DNA of 53,954 bases. Origin: Deltaproteobacteria bacterium. GTDB taxonomy: Bacteria > Desulfobacterota > Desulfarculia > JACQYL01. Position numbers and translations under genes: made by a program. The notes under the pieces are model-generated. The model was given only the letters and a program-made list of their open reading frames with translations, ran no database searches and was not told the origin of the DNA. Shown here in pieces: positions 44,124-53,237 of this stretch; position 1 is the stretch's first letter; each line of letters begins with the position of its first letter. The DNA lies in assembly GCA_016208165.1 (NCBI GenBank), contig JACQYL010000048.1:1-53954 (forward strand). The letters are read 5' to 3'.

Positions 44124-44561
44124 CTAGTCCGTTACGCTGAAACGTAATGCGGCCAACACCTTACCCGTCTCGTCGACCACGTCCACCCTCCAAGGTCCCT
44201 TGTCGGCCGATCTAAGCTCTATGCTGCTGAATGTCGACCATCGGGGAGGCTCGAGAGCCAGCTTGATCGAGGTCACAAGTATATCTTTGCGAAACCATTT
44301 GTGCAGAACGGTCGTATATTCCGGCACGCGATCGAACTCCGTCAGACAGATGACCTTGCCATACGAAATAGAGAAGATCACGGCTTTGTTCTTGGGGATG
44401 CATCCCGTTAATTCCTTGCATAACACGGCCCGTTCGAGTGTCGGTCCCTTGGCGGATGAAATCTCTTCCTCGCCGAACAGGCCTTGTGAGAGGGCGGACG
44501 ACAAGCTAAAGGTAAGCTGAAGAACGATTGAAATCCAGAACAGAAAGACGTGTCGCTTCAT
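44124..44561 (-). CDS. secreted DUF2914-domain protein
   Basis: A 145-residue protein with a signal peptide (1-25, ALSQ). The C-terminal half matches DUF2914: VLHKWFRKDILVTSIKLAL, PRWSTFSSIEL, GPWRVDVVDETGKVL, FSVTD. Two cysteines (CKELTGC) may form a disulfide. It lies 3 bp upstream of the c-di-AMP cyclase and is thus probably coupled to it. Role unknown. Confidence 0.78.
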   Translation of the reverse strand: MKRHVFLFWISIVLQLTFSLSSALSQGLFGEEEISSAKGPTLERAVLCKELTGCIPKNKAVIFSISYGKVICLTEFDRVPEYTTVLHKWFRKDILVTSIKLALEPPRWSTFSSIELRSADKGPWRVDVVDETGKVLAALRFSVTD

Positions 44562-44881
44562 ACCTCACCTTTTTCATCGGAGGTCTCCGGAGTTGCCGCA
44601 CGGAAATGAACAATACCTTATGACCTAAGAAAACATTCTCCTGAGAGTGTTTAACGTCGCCCACAAAATATCGCTCCCACGTTCCTTCGAAGGCCACCGC
44701 CCGGACCGGTTGAAACAACAAGTTACGCGACGCGCACTCTGCAGGCAGACAGGTTCAATGACTTCGTCACCGCCTTGATCCGTGGATTTCAGGCCATGGC
44801 TAAAGAGCACGCGGCTTCATTTCGCGTGAACAGGATGAAGCCCTCATAAGGTGTCCGAGGGGACGGTGTTCCCCCGGCGCA
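44562..44881. other. 320-bp gap with terminator-like hairpin
   Basis: No gene. 44856-44877 forms a GC-rich hairpin (CCGAGGGGA...TCCCCCGG) just after the NtrC-type gene stop; it resembles those at 48876 and 12334. The rest should hold the DUF2914/cyclase promoter. Confidence 0.5.
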
Positions 44882-46315
44882 CTAACTCATTTTGGCCGAG
44901 GCTTCGATGGTGATGCCGTACTTCTCGATTTTGGCCAGAAGCGTAGGTCGGGATAGGCCGAGCAGTTTTGCCGCCTGACTGCGGTTGCCGCCGGTGAGGT
45001 TCAGTGCTTCGCTGATAATGATGCCGGAAAAGTGGTCGATAAGGGACGCGAACAGATCCTTTTCCTCGTTCGATTGCAGAGTGCTCCGCACATAGTGGCG
45101 CATGGTTTCCTGTGATAGTTCGCTTTCCCGCTTCTGGCCGTGGCTCGTGTCTCGTATAGCCTGGAGAAACTTATTTTCGAGGGTTATGACGCTGCCGCGG
45201 CTGAAGATCAGCGCCATCTGGACCAGGTTACCCAGTTCCCGAACGTTGCCGGGCCAGGAGTAGGTTCGCAGCACGGCTCTGACTTCTTCGTTCATGCCGG
45301 GATTAGGCATGCCCATCTGTCTGGAATATCGAGCCAGAAACATATCGGCGAGGAGGTCGATGTCGTCGTCGCGTTCCCGAAGAGGCGGCAGGGCAATGGT
45401 GACCACGTTGAGCCTGTAGTAGAGATCCTTTCGGAATTCTCCACGGGCGACCGCTGTTTCCAGATCCCGGTTGGTGGCGGCTAGAATACGAACGTCCGCC
45501 TTGATCGCCTCGTTGCCACCCAGGCGCTCGATGGTTTTTTCCTGGAGCAGGCGAAGGATTTTGGCTTGTATGCTCAAGGGCATGTCACCGATCTCGTCCA
45601 GAAACACGGTGCCGCCGGAACCCTGTTCGATCCTTCCCACGCGGCGGCTGGGCGCGCCCGTAAAGGCTCCTTTTTCGTATCCGAAAAGCTCACTCTCGAG
45701 CAACGTGTCCGGAATGGCGACACAATTGATGACCACATATGGTCTCTCCGAACGCAGACTGTGCTGGTGAATCGCTTTTGCCACCAGTTCCTTTCCGGTT
45801 CCGGACTCGCCGCGAATGAGCACCGTGGCGTCGGTGGGAGCCACCCGACCGATGGCTTTGTATACGTCCTGCATGGCCCTGCTGTGGCCGCCGATGGCGT
45901 CATGCGAGGGAATGGCGGGGACGTCTTTCATTTCCTGCTGGGATCGCATGGAAGAGGCCGTGTCCAGGGCCTGATCGATCAGGCTCAGCATGTCGGGAAT
46001 TTCGAAGGGTTTGAGCACATAGTCAAACGCGCCCAGTTTCGTAGCCTCGATCGCCGTATCGGTTGTGCCGTAGGCGGTCATGATAATCACCGGGAGTTTC
46101 GGCCATATCCCGTGTACGGCTCTGAACAATTCCAATCCGCTCATACCCGGAAGGCGAACGTCGGAAATGACCAGATCCGGATTCATGGAACGAATCATGT
46201 CGATGCCGGCCTCGCCGGTGGGAGCCGTTTGAACCTTGTGTCCCTTCCGGCTCAGCAACTTTTCGAAGCTGTACCTCAATTGCGGATCGTCATCAATAAT
46301 CAGAATCGTTCCCAA
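44882..46315 (-). CDS. NtrC-family sigma-54-dependent response regulator
   Basis: A 477-residue regulator: receiver (phosphoacceptor D52 in VISDVRLPGMSG), AAA+ domain with Walker A GESGTGKE (169-176), the sigma-54 contact loop GAFTGA (216-221), FLDEIGDMPL (Walker B), and a Fis-type HTH (GNRSQAAKLLGLSRPTLLAK). It is complete. It follows the PAS/GAF kinase by 67 bp, so they form a two-component pair. Targets unknown; no -24/-12 promoter was clearly seen nearby. Confidence 0.95.
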   Translation of the reverse strand: MGTILIIDDDPQLRYSFEKLLSRKGHKVQTAPTGEAGIDMIRSMNPDLVISDVRLPGMSGLELFRAVHGIWPKLPVIIMTAYGTTDTAIEATKLGAFDYVLKPFEIPDMLSLIDQALDTASSMRSQQEMKDVPAIPSHDAIGGHSRAMQDVYKAIGRVAPTDATVLIRGESGTGKELVAKAIHQHSLRSERPYVVINCVAIPDTLLESELFGYEKGAFTGAPSRRVGRIEQGSGGTVFLDEIGDMPLSIQAKILRLLQEKTIERLGGNEAIKADVRILAATNRDLETAVARGEFRKDLYYRLNVVTIALPPLRERDDDIDLLADMFLARYSRQMGMPNPGMNEEVRAVLRTYSWPGNVRELGNLVQMALIFSRGSVITLENKFLQAIRDTSHGQKRESELSQETMRHYVRSTLQSNEEKDLFASLIDHFSGIIISEALNLTGGNRSQAAKLLGLSRPTLLAKIEKYGITIEASAKMS

Positions 46316-46341
46316 GAGGCTCCTCCTTGGCGAGTCTGGGT

Positions 46342-46354
46342 CCGCCTTCGGCGG
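46342..46354. repeat. CCGCCTTCGGCGG hairpin between kinase and regulator
   Basis: A 5-bp stem with TTC-type loop, the same core as in the REP-like copies, in the 67-bp gap of the two-component operon. Confidence 0.5.
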
Positions 46355-46382
46355 CGCCCGGATGGATTCTCCGGAACCACCA

Positions 46383-48422
46383 TCAATACATGCTTTCGTT
46401 GAACGGGAGCGTCACACGGAAAGAAGCGCCTTCTCCCTCCCTCGAGTCCAGGTCCACTGTTCCTCCGTGTTCCTCGATGATGCGCGAGAGGATGCTCAAA
46501 CCCAATCCGGTTCCTTCCTCTTTGGTGCTGAAAAAAGGCTGAAATATCCTTTCCCGGAATGATTCCGGTACTCCCGGTCCGTTATCGCTCACCTCGATGA
46601 CGGCCACACGCCCCAGCCTCTCGTGAACGCTCTCCAACTCGCGGATCTCGATTCTCCCACCCCCCACCAGGGCCTCGAGGGCATTGATGAGCAGGTTCAC
46701 CAGAACTTCCTTGAGCTGGTCCGGATCGATGCGCATGGGAGGAAGCGGTTCTTCCCGGCTGATATGGACTTCCACGCCTCCGGACTCGAGACGGTGCCGG
46801 AGCAGCTCGATGGTTTTGTCCACCACGGTCGAGGGACTGAGCAATTGAGGTTTCGGTTTGGGGGTCCGCGTGAACTCGAGGAAGTTCTTCAAGATCGTAT
46901 CGATCCTCCGAATTTCCTCGGAAATCACTTCAAAATCCTCTTTTTGAGACGGAGTGACCTTCAACGATTCGGTCAGAGAAAAGAGTCTCATCTTCACGGA
47001 CGTGAGAGGGTTCAGAACGCTGTGCGCCACTCCGGCGGCGAGTTTGCCCGCGGACGCCCACTTTTCCGATGTTCTGAGCACGAGGGCGCTCTGCGCCCGT
47101 TCCATGATCTTCACCAGCCTCTGGGCAATGGCCCTGATCAGGTTTTTCTCGAAAATGGAATAGGGCTCGTCCAGAATCTCGGGTATGCCTTCCCGATAGG
47201 CCAGTTCGAGGATTCCCACCCTCTCGGAATTAACCAACAGCTCTTCCGTGTGTTTCCACGGGGTGTCCCTAAAACCGGATGTTTGAAAAGACTGCCCCTG
47301 CACCGTAATCCTGGCGCATGCCTTTTCAGGAAAACGTAGCGCCGTTGGGATCAATTCAGCCGTGCCCTGGAGGATCTTGTCCAGAAAGACGTCGTTTTCT
47401 TCCACCAGGTTCGAAATGGCATAGAAACAATTCAGTTCTCTGACCGTGCGCTCGAGATCTTTCGTGCGTTGTCGCAGTTCCGCTTCGGCCTGCCTTCGCT
47501 GGGCGCGGTTACGGATGGCTACCACGCCGAATGAGAGGCTGTCCGCGAGCACGCTGAGCAGCTTCAGCTCTTCTCTGTCAAAGGCGTCGGGGTCTTTCGC
47601 GTAGATGCCCAAAGCGCCGAACGTCTGGCCCTCCGCCTTGAGCGGGAGAGAAATGGATGAGGCGTATCCCCTTTGCAGGACTTCCTCCCTCCACGGGGAG
47701 CCGTCCGGGTCAATGATGATGTTGCGCCGAACGTACGGTTTGCCGGACCGAATGGCTTTTCCGGTTGGCCCTTGTCCCAGGGCCGTATCCGCCCAGGTCA
47801 CGCTGATCGATTCGAGAAAGCCGTCTTCGTAGCCCGCCTGAGCCACGGGTCGAACCGTCTTCTTCTCGTCGTGTTCCGCGTATCCCACCCATGCCATACG
47901 GTAGCCGCCCTGGTTTACAATGATATCGCAGACATGCGTCAGGAAATCCTGCTCGTCGGCGCCTTTAAACAGCGCCCGGTTACACTTGCTGAGGGTCTTA
48001 AGGGCCCGATTGGCTCGAGATAAGTCCTTTTCCACGCGATGGCGGTCCGTTATGTCCCACCCGGTACCCACGATGAATTCAATTTCGCCGTTTCCGTCTC
48101 TCAGGGTTCTGTTGGACCATAGGACCTTTCGGTAGCGTCCGTCCGGCAGATTCCAGTGCTGCTCGAACTCCACCGGGAATTCGTGTTCTCCCGGATCGTT
48201 AAAAGCCGTCCTCAGGAACTCGGCATCTTCTTCGTTGGGGAAGAGGGTCCAAACCGGTTTTCCCCGAACTTCGGGATAGGTGCAGGCCATCAATTGTTCG
48301 CATGCGCTGTTGAAACGAACCACGCGTCCCTTGGGGTCCAGCACCAGGATCATGGCGCCGGCCGTATCGAGAACGGCATTCAGGAATTCGCTCTCTTGTT
48401 TAAACGTATCTTTTGGTTCCAT
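46383..48422 (-). CDS. PAS-GAF sensor histidine kinase
   Basis: A 679-residue soluble kinase. Start at MEPKDTFKQE; the upstream part of the open frame lacks coding character. Layout: PAS (about 12-135, ending TGWDITDRHRVE), GAF (about 160-310, including SISLPLKAEGQTFGALGIY), coiled coil, a divergent second sensor segment (350-440), and the kinase core, with the phosphoacceptor box KLAAGVAHSVLNPLTSVKM (HSVLNPL in place of HEIxNPL) and an HATPase with NLLINALEAL, DNGPGVP and GTGLGLSI. It is encoded directly upstream of its NtrC-type partner. Confidence 0.92.
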   Translation of the reverse strand: MEPKDTFKQESEFLNAVLDTAGAMILVLDPKGRVVRFNSACEQLMACTYPEVRGKPVWTLFPNEEDAEFLRTAFNDPGEHEFPVEFEQHWNLPDGRYRKVLWSNRTLRDGNGEIEFIVGTGWDITDRHRVEKDLSRANRALKTLSKCNRALFKGADEQDFLTHVCDIIVNQGGYRMAWVGYAEHDEKKTVRPVAQAGYEDGFLESISVTWADTALGQGPTGKAIRSGKPYVRRNIIIDPDGSPWREEVLQRGYASSISLPLKAEGQTFGALGIYAKDPDAFDREELKLLSVLADSLSFGVVAIRNRAQRRQAEAELRQRTKDLERTVRELNCFYAISNLVEENDVFLDKILQGTAELIPTALRFPEKACARITVQGQSFQTSGFRDTPWKHTEELLVNSERVGILELAYREGIPEILDEPYSIFEKNLIRAIAQRLVKIMERAQSALVLRTSEKWASAGKLAAGVAHSVLNPLTSVKMRLFSLTESLKVTPSQKEDFEVISEEIRRIDTILKNFLEFTRTPKPKPQLLSPSTVVDKTIELLRHRLESGGVEVHISREEPLPPMRIDPDQLKEVLVNLLINALEALVGGGRIEIRELESVHERLGRVAVIEVSDNGPGVPESFRERIFQPFFSTKEEGTGLGLSILSRIIEEHGGTVDLDSREGEGASFRVTLPFNESMY

Positions 48423-48903
48423 GTCAAACCAGGCCTCTGGAGGATGGGGGGACCCCGCGTATGCGCAACCGCTTCCCATGCTGCGAAGAAGGAATGTCTT
48501 GGACTCGAAGCAGCAAGGGTCGTGCCATCAAAGGAGCAAACGACCGGAGCCCGAAACCCGCTCGACCAAGCCCTGTGTGCGCATCTGTGATGTACTTCCG
48601 CAAGACCACGAAACCCGCGGACTGTCAAGATTTTTTACAAACAGTAAAGTAATTTGACTTACCGAAGAACGTGAGAATGGAAAGCAAAAGAGTTGGCGAA
48701 TAAATGTGCAATGGTTAGGCCGTAGCCTTTTCGAACACTCCTAAAAGGATGATCTCCTTCAGCAGATGGTAATACTTCAGGCCCTCACCCCGTCGTTACC
48801 AAAGACTGGAAGTCATAACAAGGGCTTCCGGTTTATCAGGCGCAGCCGGGAGCGAAGTCTTGACGGAGGGTGACAGGGGGAACACCGTTCCCCCACAAGG
48901 ATT
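48423..48903. other. 481-bp gap
   Basis: No gene supported. 48876-48894 is a perfect 8-bp hairpin (GGGGGAAC-ACC-GTTCCCCC) 9 nt after the glutamate-synthase gene stop. A TTGACA box at 48623-48628 (minus strand) may belong to the kinase promoter, but its -10 partner is weak. Confidence 0.5.
48876..48894 (-). terminator. GGGGGAAC/GTTCCCCC hairpin after the glutamate synthase operon
   Basis: Perfect 8-bp stem, 3-nt loop, immediately downstream of the last operon gene; no T-run on the minus strand. Same arms as the element at 12334-12361. Confidence 0.55.
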
Positions 48904-51564
48904 CTACTGTTTTCCCTCTTCCCAGTCCTCGTCGTATTCCTCGACCACCTGGGATTCTTTGGCCAGCACGTCGAGTTTCACGGCCTGTATTTTCCGATAC
49001 ACGGCCCCGTAATCCCGCGTCCGGCCTTCCACAGTGAGCAAATGGTCTTCCACGGATATACCGAAAAGCGCTTGGTTTTCTTTGAGGTACGGCAGGATCA
49101 GGTCCCAATCGTCGGGCTTCATGTCCATGAATTCGCCCCCGTTGAGCTGAGCCTTCACTACTTTGCCGTGGGGATCACGCAGGTAGATGGCGCCCCCGGA
49201 GGCCAACGAGAAGAGATTGGATCCCGGATAGGGTGTGGGCTGATCCCGGATGTTTCCATGGTCGTCGAACCCGATGCCGTTCAGGACGACAAATCCTCCG
49301 CCTCTTAAGGGATCTCCGGCCATGAAGGATTCGGCCAGATAGTCCAGGCAGGTGCCGTTGATCACCACCCGGGGCCGGCCTACGGCGTTGATCAGAGGTC
49401 TCCCCGCCGCATTGCCCAGGACGTACACGTTTCCCCCTTTGGCGCCGTACATGAAGGTCTGCCCCACGTCTCCATGCACCACTAGTTTGCCCCGCTTCAT
49501 GATCTGTCCGAGCTGATCCTGAGCGCTGTCGTGCACGTACATTTCGAGGCCGTCGATGCCGGAAGCGAGGTAATCTCCGGAGCTTCCATACACGTCGATC
49601 CGGATATCGTCGGAGCTGGTGAGGCCGCACCCGCAAAAACGCTGGCCTTTGTATCCGTAACAGATGAACCGCCGCCAACCCAGGTCCTTGGCTTTGCGAA
49701 GCCACATGGCGTCGCAGTCGGGTCCCTCCGGTGGGAAGTCATGGGCGTTTATGACCAGTACGTCCTCACCACTTGAAGGACCGCGCAGCGTGGATCGGCT
49801 TGCCCAATCCAGGGATCGGTACGAACTGGAACTGTTTTCATCGAGTTTCGGGCAGGCGGCAAAGACCCGAGACAAGGTTTCCCGGACGATACTCAAAATG
49901 GAACTTCGCTTTTTGGAGCCGGTGTCGATCCTCCGGTCATTCAAGTACGTGAGGATCTCGATCGCCTTGGCTCTGCGGTCGTCCCCCTCGAGGGACTCTT
50001 TAACGACGCCCTCGCACAGGTGACGGATGGACTCAAAGCTCCACGTCGCCAGGTGTCGGTGCAGGAGTTCTTTCAAGGTGGAAAGGTCGGAGGCGATCCA
50101 CGCGTCCGCAACGGTCCGGTCAATCCGGTCCGCGCCCGGCGAAGGAGCCGCGAGTTCATACACTCCGGAGGACGTTTGATGGGCGGGAGTCTGGACCACG
50201 TCTCCGAACTTGTTGGTGCACACCAGTTTTTTGGTTCCGTCCCCGTTGCCGGTGTCTTCGATGGTGAAAATAAACGCACCTCCGTCCGTGGCGCTGCCGC
50301 CTCTGGCGTTCCAGTATTTGTCCGCAATGGGGCCGAAGCGGGCGTCCTCCCTGGAAAGACTCTGCAGCGTAGCGTCAATGGCCTGCTTTTCCGAGCACAC
50401 GAGACCGATCTGTACCTCGCCTTCCTGAATGGCGAATACCTGGGGACGCAGCATAGCCGTATCCGTGATGCCGATGAGCTGGAGGCGCCTCCGATACGGA
50501 TCGTTCCGGGCAATGATGAAGAACCAGGGACCGTCGGGAGATCCGTGCATGTGAGCCGATTGGATGGCTTTGTAAATCCTCTGCTTATCGGGGGGAAGCA
50601 GGTCGAAGTCGTGCTCGGTGGTGGGCGCCATGGCCTCGATAATGGCCTCCAAGGGATACTCGAACACACGGTTCCACAGGTCGAACAACAGGATCGAGAC
50701 CTCGGTGTCCGTAAGGAATTGGGGGAAGATGTTGTGCTGCCTTAAATACTGACACACGGCGTGGTAGTTGGCGAAATCGCCATTGTGCACCAGGGCCTCG
50801 TCCATGCCGGCGAAAGGATGCGCGCCGCCGGGATGCCAGACGCGGCCTTTGGTGGGATAGCGCTGATGCGCGATCCAGCCGTGAGCTTTGAAATCGTCCA
50901 AAAGATAGTATTGGGCCACCTGTTCCGCATAGCCGACGATCTTGAGAATCATGATGTTGCGGCCGTGGGACAGGACAAAGGCCCGCTGCCGGCCCAGCGA
51001 AGCGTAAAACTGCTGATTCAGGCGAAACGAGTTCTGATAGATGAATTCATCTTCCGCTTTGCGTGGATCCAGATCCAGGAGCCGATGCCCGGAAACGAAG
51101 CGATCCAGTACCTCGGGCTTGACCCTCACGAAGTAGCGCCACACGTCCGGAGGTCGGACCTCCAACCCCTCGATATCTCTGTAATCGTCCACGGTGGGAA
51201 TACGTTCGGCTTTGTGCACCTCGAGATGGGGGTCAATGAACGACGCCTCGACTTCGAGCCGGCTTTCCGGGTCCAGGAGAGCGACTTGCAGCAGATAGTG
51301 GGATTCCAATACGTCCCGGCTGACTCCCAGGTGGTCCGGGAACAACCCCACCGCCGCGATTCCTCCGCCCTTACCATTGCCCCGGTTGTGCATCTGCACC
51401 GAAGGCTCGAAGATGTGCCGGCCGCTGACGGGAATGGACGAGATGAAGCCGGTGACGCCGCAACCGCCTTCTTCGGCGGATTTTCCCCGAACGTTCTTTT
51501 CGTTCGGCAGTGTACCCCTGGAAGTGAGTATCCGTTCAAGAACGGTTTCAAGACATTGGCCCAT
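48904..51564 (-). CDS. glutamate synthase glutaminase + GXGXG domains (split GltB)
   Basis: An 886-residue chain joining the class II glutamine amidotransferase domain and the GXGXG (beta-helix) domain of glutamate synthase, without the FMN domain. Seen: C35 in GGCGVTGFISSIP, the expected N-terminal nucleophile after a 34-residue propeptide; MHNRGNGKGGGIAAVG; HQRYPTKG and PFAGMDEALVHNGDFANY (glutaminase core); then from about 620 the GXGXG repeats (DVYGSSGDYLASGIDGLEM, GDVGQTFMYGAKGGNVYVLG). It would free ammonia from glutamine and pass it to the FMN subunit encoded just upstream. Confidence 0.9.
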   Translation of the reverse strand: MGQCLETVLERILTSRGTLPNEKNVRGKSAEEGGCGVTGFISSIPVSGRHIFEPSVQMHNRGNGKGGGIAAVGLFPDHLGVSRDVLESHYLLQVALLDPESRLEVEASFIDPHLEVHKAERIPTVDDYRDIEGLEVRPPDVWRYFVRVKPEVLDRFVSGHRLLDLDPRKAEDEFIYQNSFRLNQQFYASLGRQRAFVLSHGRNIMILKIVGYAEQVAQYYLLDDFKAHGWIAHQRYPTKGRVWHPGGAHPFAGMDEALVHNGDFANYHAVCQYLRQHNIFPQFLTDTEVSILLFDLWNRVFEYPLEAIIEAMAPTTEHDFDLLPPDKQRIYKAIQSAHMHGSPDGPWFFIIARNDPYRRRLQLIGITDTAMLRPQVFAIQEGEVQIGLVCSEKQAIDATLQSLSREDARFGPIADKYWNARGGSATDGGAFIFTIEDTGNGDGTKKLVCTNKFGDVVQTPAHQTSSGVYELAAPSPGADRIDRTVADAWIASDLSTLKELLHRHLATWSFESIRHLCEGVVKESLEGDDRRAKAIEILTYLNDRRIDTGSKKRSSILSIVRETLSRVFAACPKLDENSSSSYRSLDWASRSTLRGPSSGEDVLVINAHDFPPEGPDCDAMWLRKAKDLGWRRFICYGYKGQRFCGCGLTSSDDIRIDVYGSSGDYLASGIDGLEMYVHDSAQDQLGQIMKRGKLVVHGDVGQTFMYGAKGGNVYVLGNAAGRPLINAVGRPRVVINGTCLDYLAESFMAGDPLRGGGFVVLNGIGFDDHGNIRDQPTPYPGSNLFSLASGGAIYLRDPHGKVVKAQLNGGEFMDMKPDDWDLILPYLKENQALFGISVEDHLLTVEGRTRDYGAVYRKIQAVKLDVLAKESQVVEEYDEDWEEGKQ

Positions 51565-51599
51565 ATTTTATGATACTGAGGGAAACTTTTTTAAGTTTC

Positions 51600-51660
51600 C
51601 CTCAGACTCCCTTCAAATGTTTTGAGCGTGTCCGCACCGCCTTCGGCGGAGCGGCCGAAC
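51600..51660. repeat. REP-like intergenic repeat, copy A
   Basis: CCTCAGACTCCCTTCAAAT then CCGCACCGCCTTCGGCGGAG; core hairpin at 51637-51649. It lies in the 122-bp gap between two operon genes, so it would be transcribed with them. Confidence 0.7.
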
Positions 51661-51686
51661 ACTCTTCGGCTTAGGACTGGTTAATA

Positions 51687-53237
51687 CTAAATTACGGGAT
51701 GTACTTCGGGTGCGCGTTTGTATCGAGCCCGTTCCGCTTCCTCCAGGTAATCCATATGCACCAGCAGGTCGGTACGACCCACCAGTTCCCGCATGCTCGT
51801 CAAACCGTAGGTCCTCAGCAGGTTGCACCATTGTGTTCGCCAGGCCAGGTACATGTTCACGATGCGCTGCCCGGCCCATTTGGCGGTGATCATGTGACCC
51901 AGCTCGGGATCCGTTGTGGCGATGCCTCGGGCGCAGCCGCGTCCGCTCTCGCAGTTGCCGCATCGGACGCACTCGAGGGCCACTAGTTCCGCCGTGCCGA
52001 TGACCGCGCCGTCGGCTCCCAGGGCGATGGCCTTCGCCACGTCCATGGCATTGCGTATGCCGCCGCTGGCAATGAGACAGATCCGATCCCGGACGCCTTC
52101 CTCGGTCAGAAACCGATGCACTTTTGGAATGGCGTACTCGATGGGCATGGCGATGTTCTTTTTGGCGATATCCGGCGCCGCTCCGGTTCCCCCGTAGCTT
52201 CCGTCCAGATGAATCACATGGGCGCCTGCATAGTAGCTGCCCACAGCCACCATATCCACGTCCGTGGGAGTCGAGACCTTAACGGAGACCAGGGCTTTCG
52301 GATTGATGGCTTTGACCCAATCCACATGTTTCTTGTGATCTTCCACGGAATAGACGCTGTGAAACGGGAAGGGCGAAAACAGGGAGTTCCCCACCACGGT
52401 TTCCCGTATGGCGGCCACCTCGGGCGTCACCTTGTCGCCCAGCAGATGCCCTCCCAGTCCCGGTTTAGCCCCCTGGGCGTACTTGAATTCCACCATGGGC
52501 GCGTAGAGCACGGTTTCCTCTCTCACTCCGAAAAGGCCCGTGGCAACCTGGGTGATAACGTGCTCCGAATAGGGCACCAGGTCCAGAGGATATCCGCCCT
52601 CGCCCGTGCAGGTAAGCGTGTTCAAGGCTTTAGCCGCGCGGGCTCTGCCCACCATAACGGGCAAGGCCGTGGAGCCGAAGGACATCCCGCCCCCGTAACA
52701 GGGAATGGAAAGCGCTCTCTGAGGTGCGCCGTCCCGTCGTTTGTTGAGGGTGATGCCGGTGTCGATGTCCTCGTCCCGGATATCCACCTGTTCGCCCGGG
52801 AGCGGCGTTCTGAACCGGATCTTGTCGAATCCTCCCCCCGAGGAACCGAGCTCGTATTCGAGATCGGGAATCGGCAACTTGCCCGTCTCAGCCATCTCCC
52901 AATGGGCAATCAGCATATCGGGAGTCCAGCGATAATCGCCCAGCGTCTCGAGAATCGGATTGAGCCTCAGCGTCAAGGCCTTTTCGGGGCAGCGATCCAC
53001 ACAGAAGTATTCGCTTGTCCGGCAGGCGAATCCGATGCACTTGTGTTCCTTTGGACGCAGCGTATTGGAATATGCATCGTATCGCGGATGCACTCCATAG
53101 GGACAAACCTCGGCGCACGTTCCGCAGGAGATGCACCTCGAGTTTCTTCGGATCGTATATTTACCGATACTATTCCTGAATCGGGAAACCGTTTCCACCG
53201 CTTCGGGAAGTCGGTATGTGGCGTTCTTGTTGCTCAT
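51687..53237 (-). CDS. FMN-binding glutamate synthase subunit with N-terminal ferredoxin motif
   Basis: A 516-residue GltB central-domain protein. The N-terminus has a [4Fe-4S] motif CISCGTCAEVCPYG (C35, C38, C41, C45) and a second Cys set (CIGFACRTSEYFCVDRCPEK). The FMN barrel shows PCYGGGMSFGS, KPGLGGHLLGDKV, VHLDGSYGGTGAAP-like text and IASGGIRNAMDVAKAIALGA. A GltB-type cluster follows: CVRCGNCESGRGC. It carries out 2-oxoglutarate + NH3 reduction to glutamate. It starts right after the stop of the preceding gene (TAG-ATG). Confidence 0.93.
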   Translation of the reverse strand: MSNKNATYRLPEAVETVSRFRNSIGKYTIRRNSRCISCGTCAEVCPYGVHPRYDAYSNTLRPKEHKCIGFACRTSEYFCVDRCPEKALTLRLNPILETLGDYRWTPDMLIAHWEMAETGKLPIPDLEYELGSSGGGFDKIRFRTPLPGEQVDIRDEDIDTGITLNKRRDGAPQRALSIPCYGGGMSFGSTALPVMVGRARAAKALNTLTCTGEGGYPLDLVPYSEHVITQVATGLFGVREETVLYAPMVEFKYAQGAKPGLGGHLLGDKVTPEVAAIRETVVGNSLFSPFPFHSVYSVEDHKKHVDWVKAINPKALVSVKVSTPTDVDMVAVGSYYAGAHVIHLDGSYGGTGAAPDIAKKNIAMPIEYAIPKVHRFLTEEGVRDRICLIASGGIRNAMDVAKAIALGADGAVIGTAELVALECVRCGNCESGRGCARGIATTDPELGHMITAKWAGQRIVNMYLAWRTQWCNLLRTYGLTSMRELVGRTDLLVHMDYLEEAERARYKRAPEVHPVI

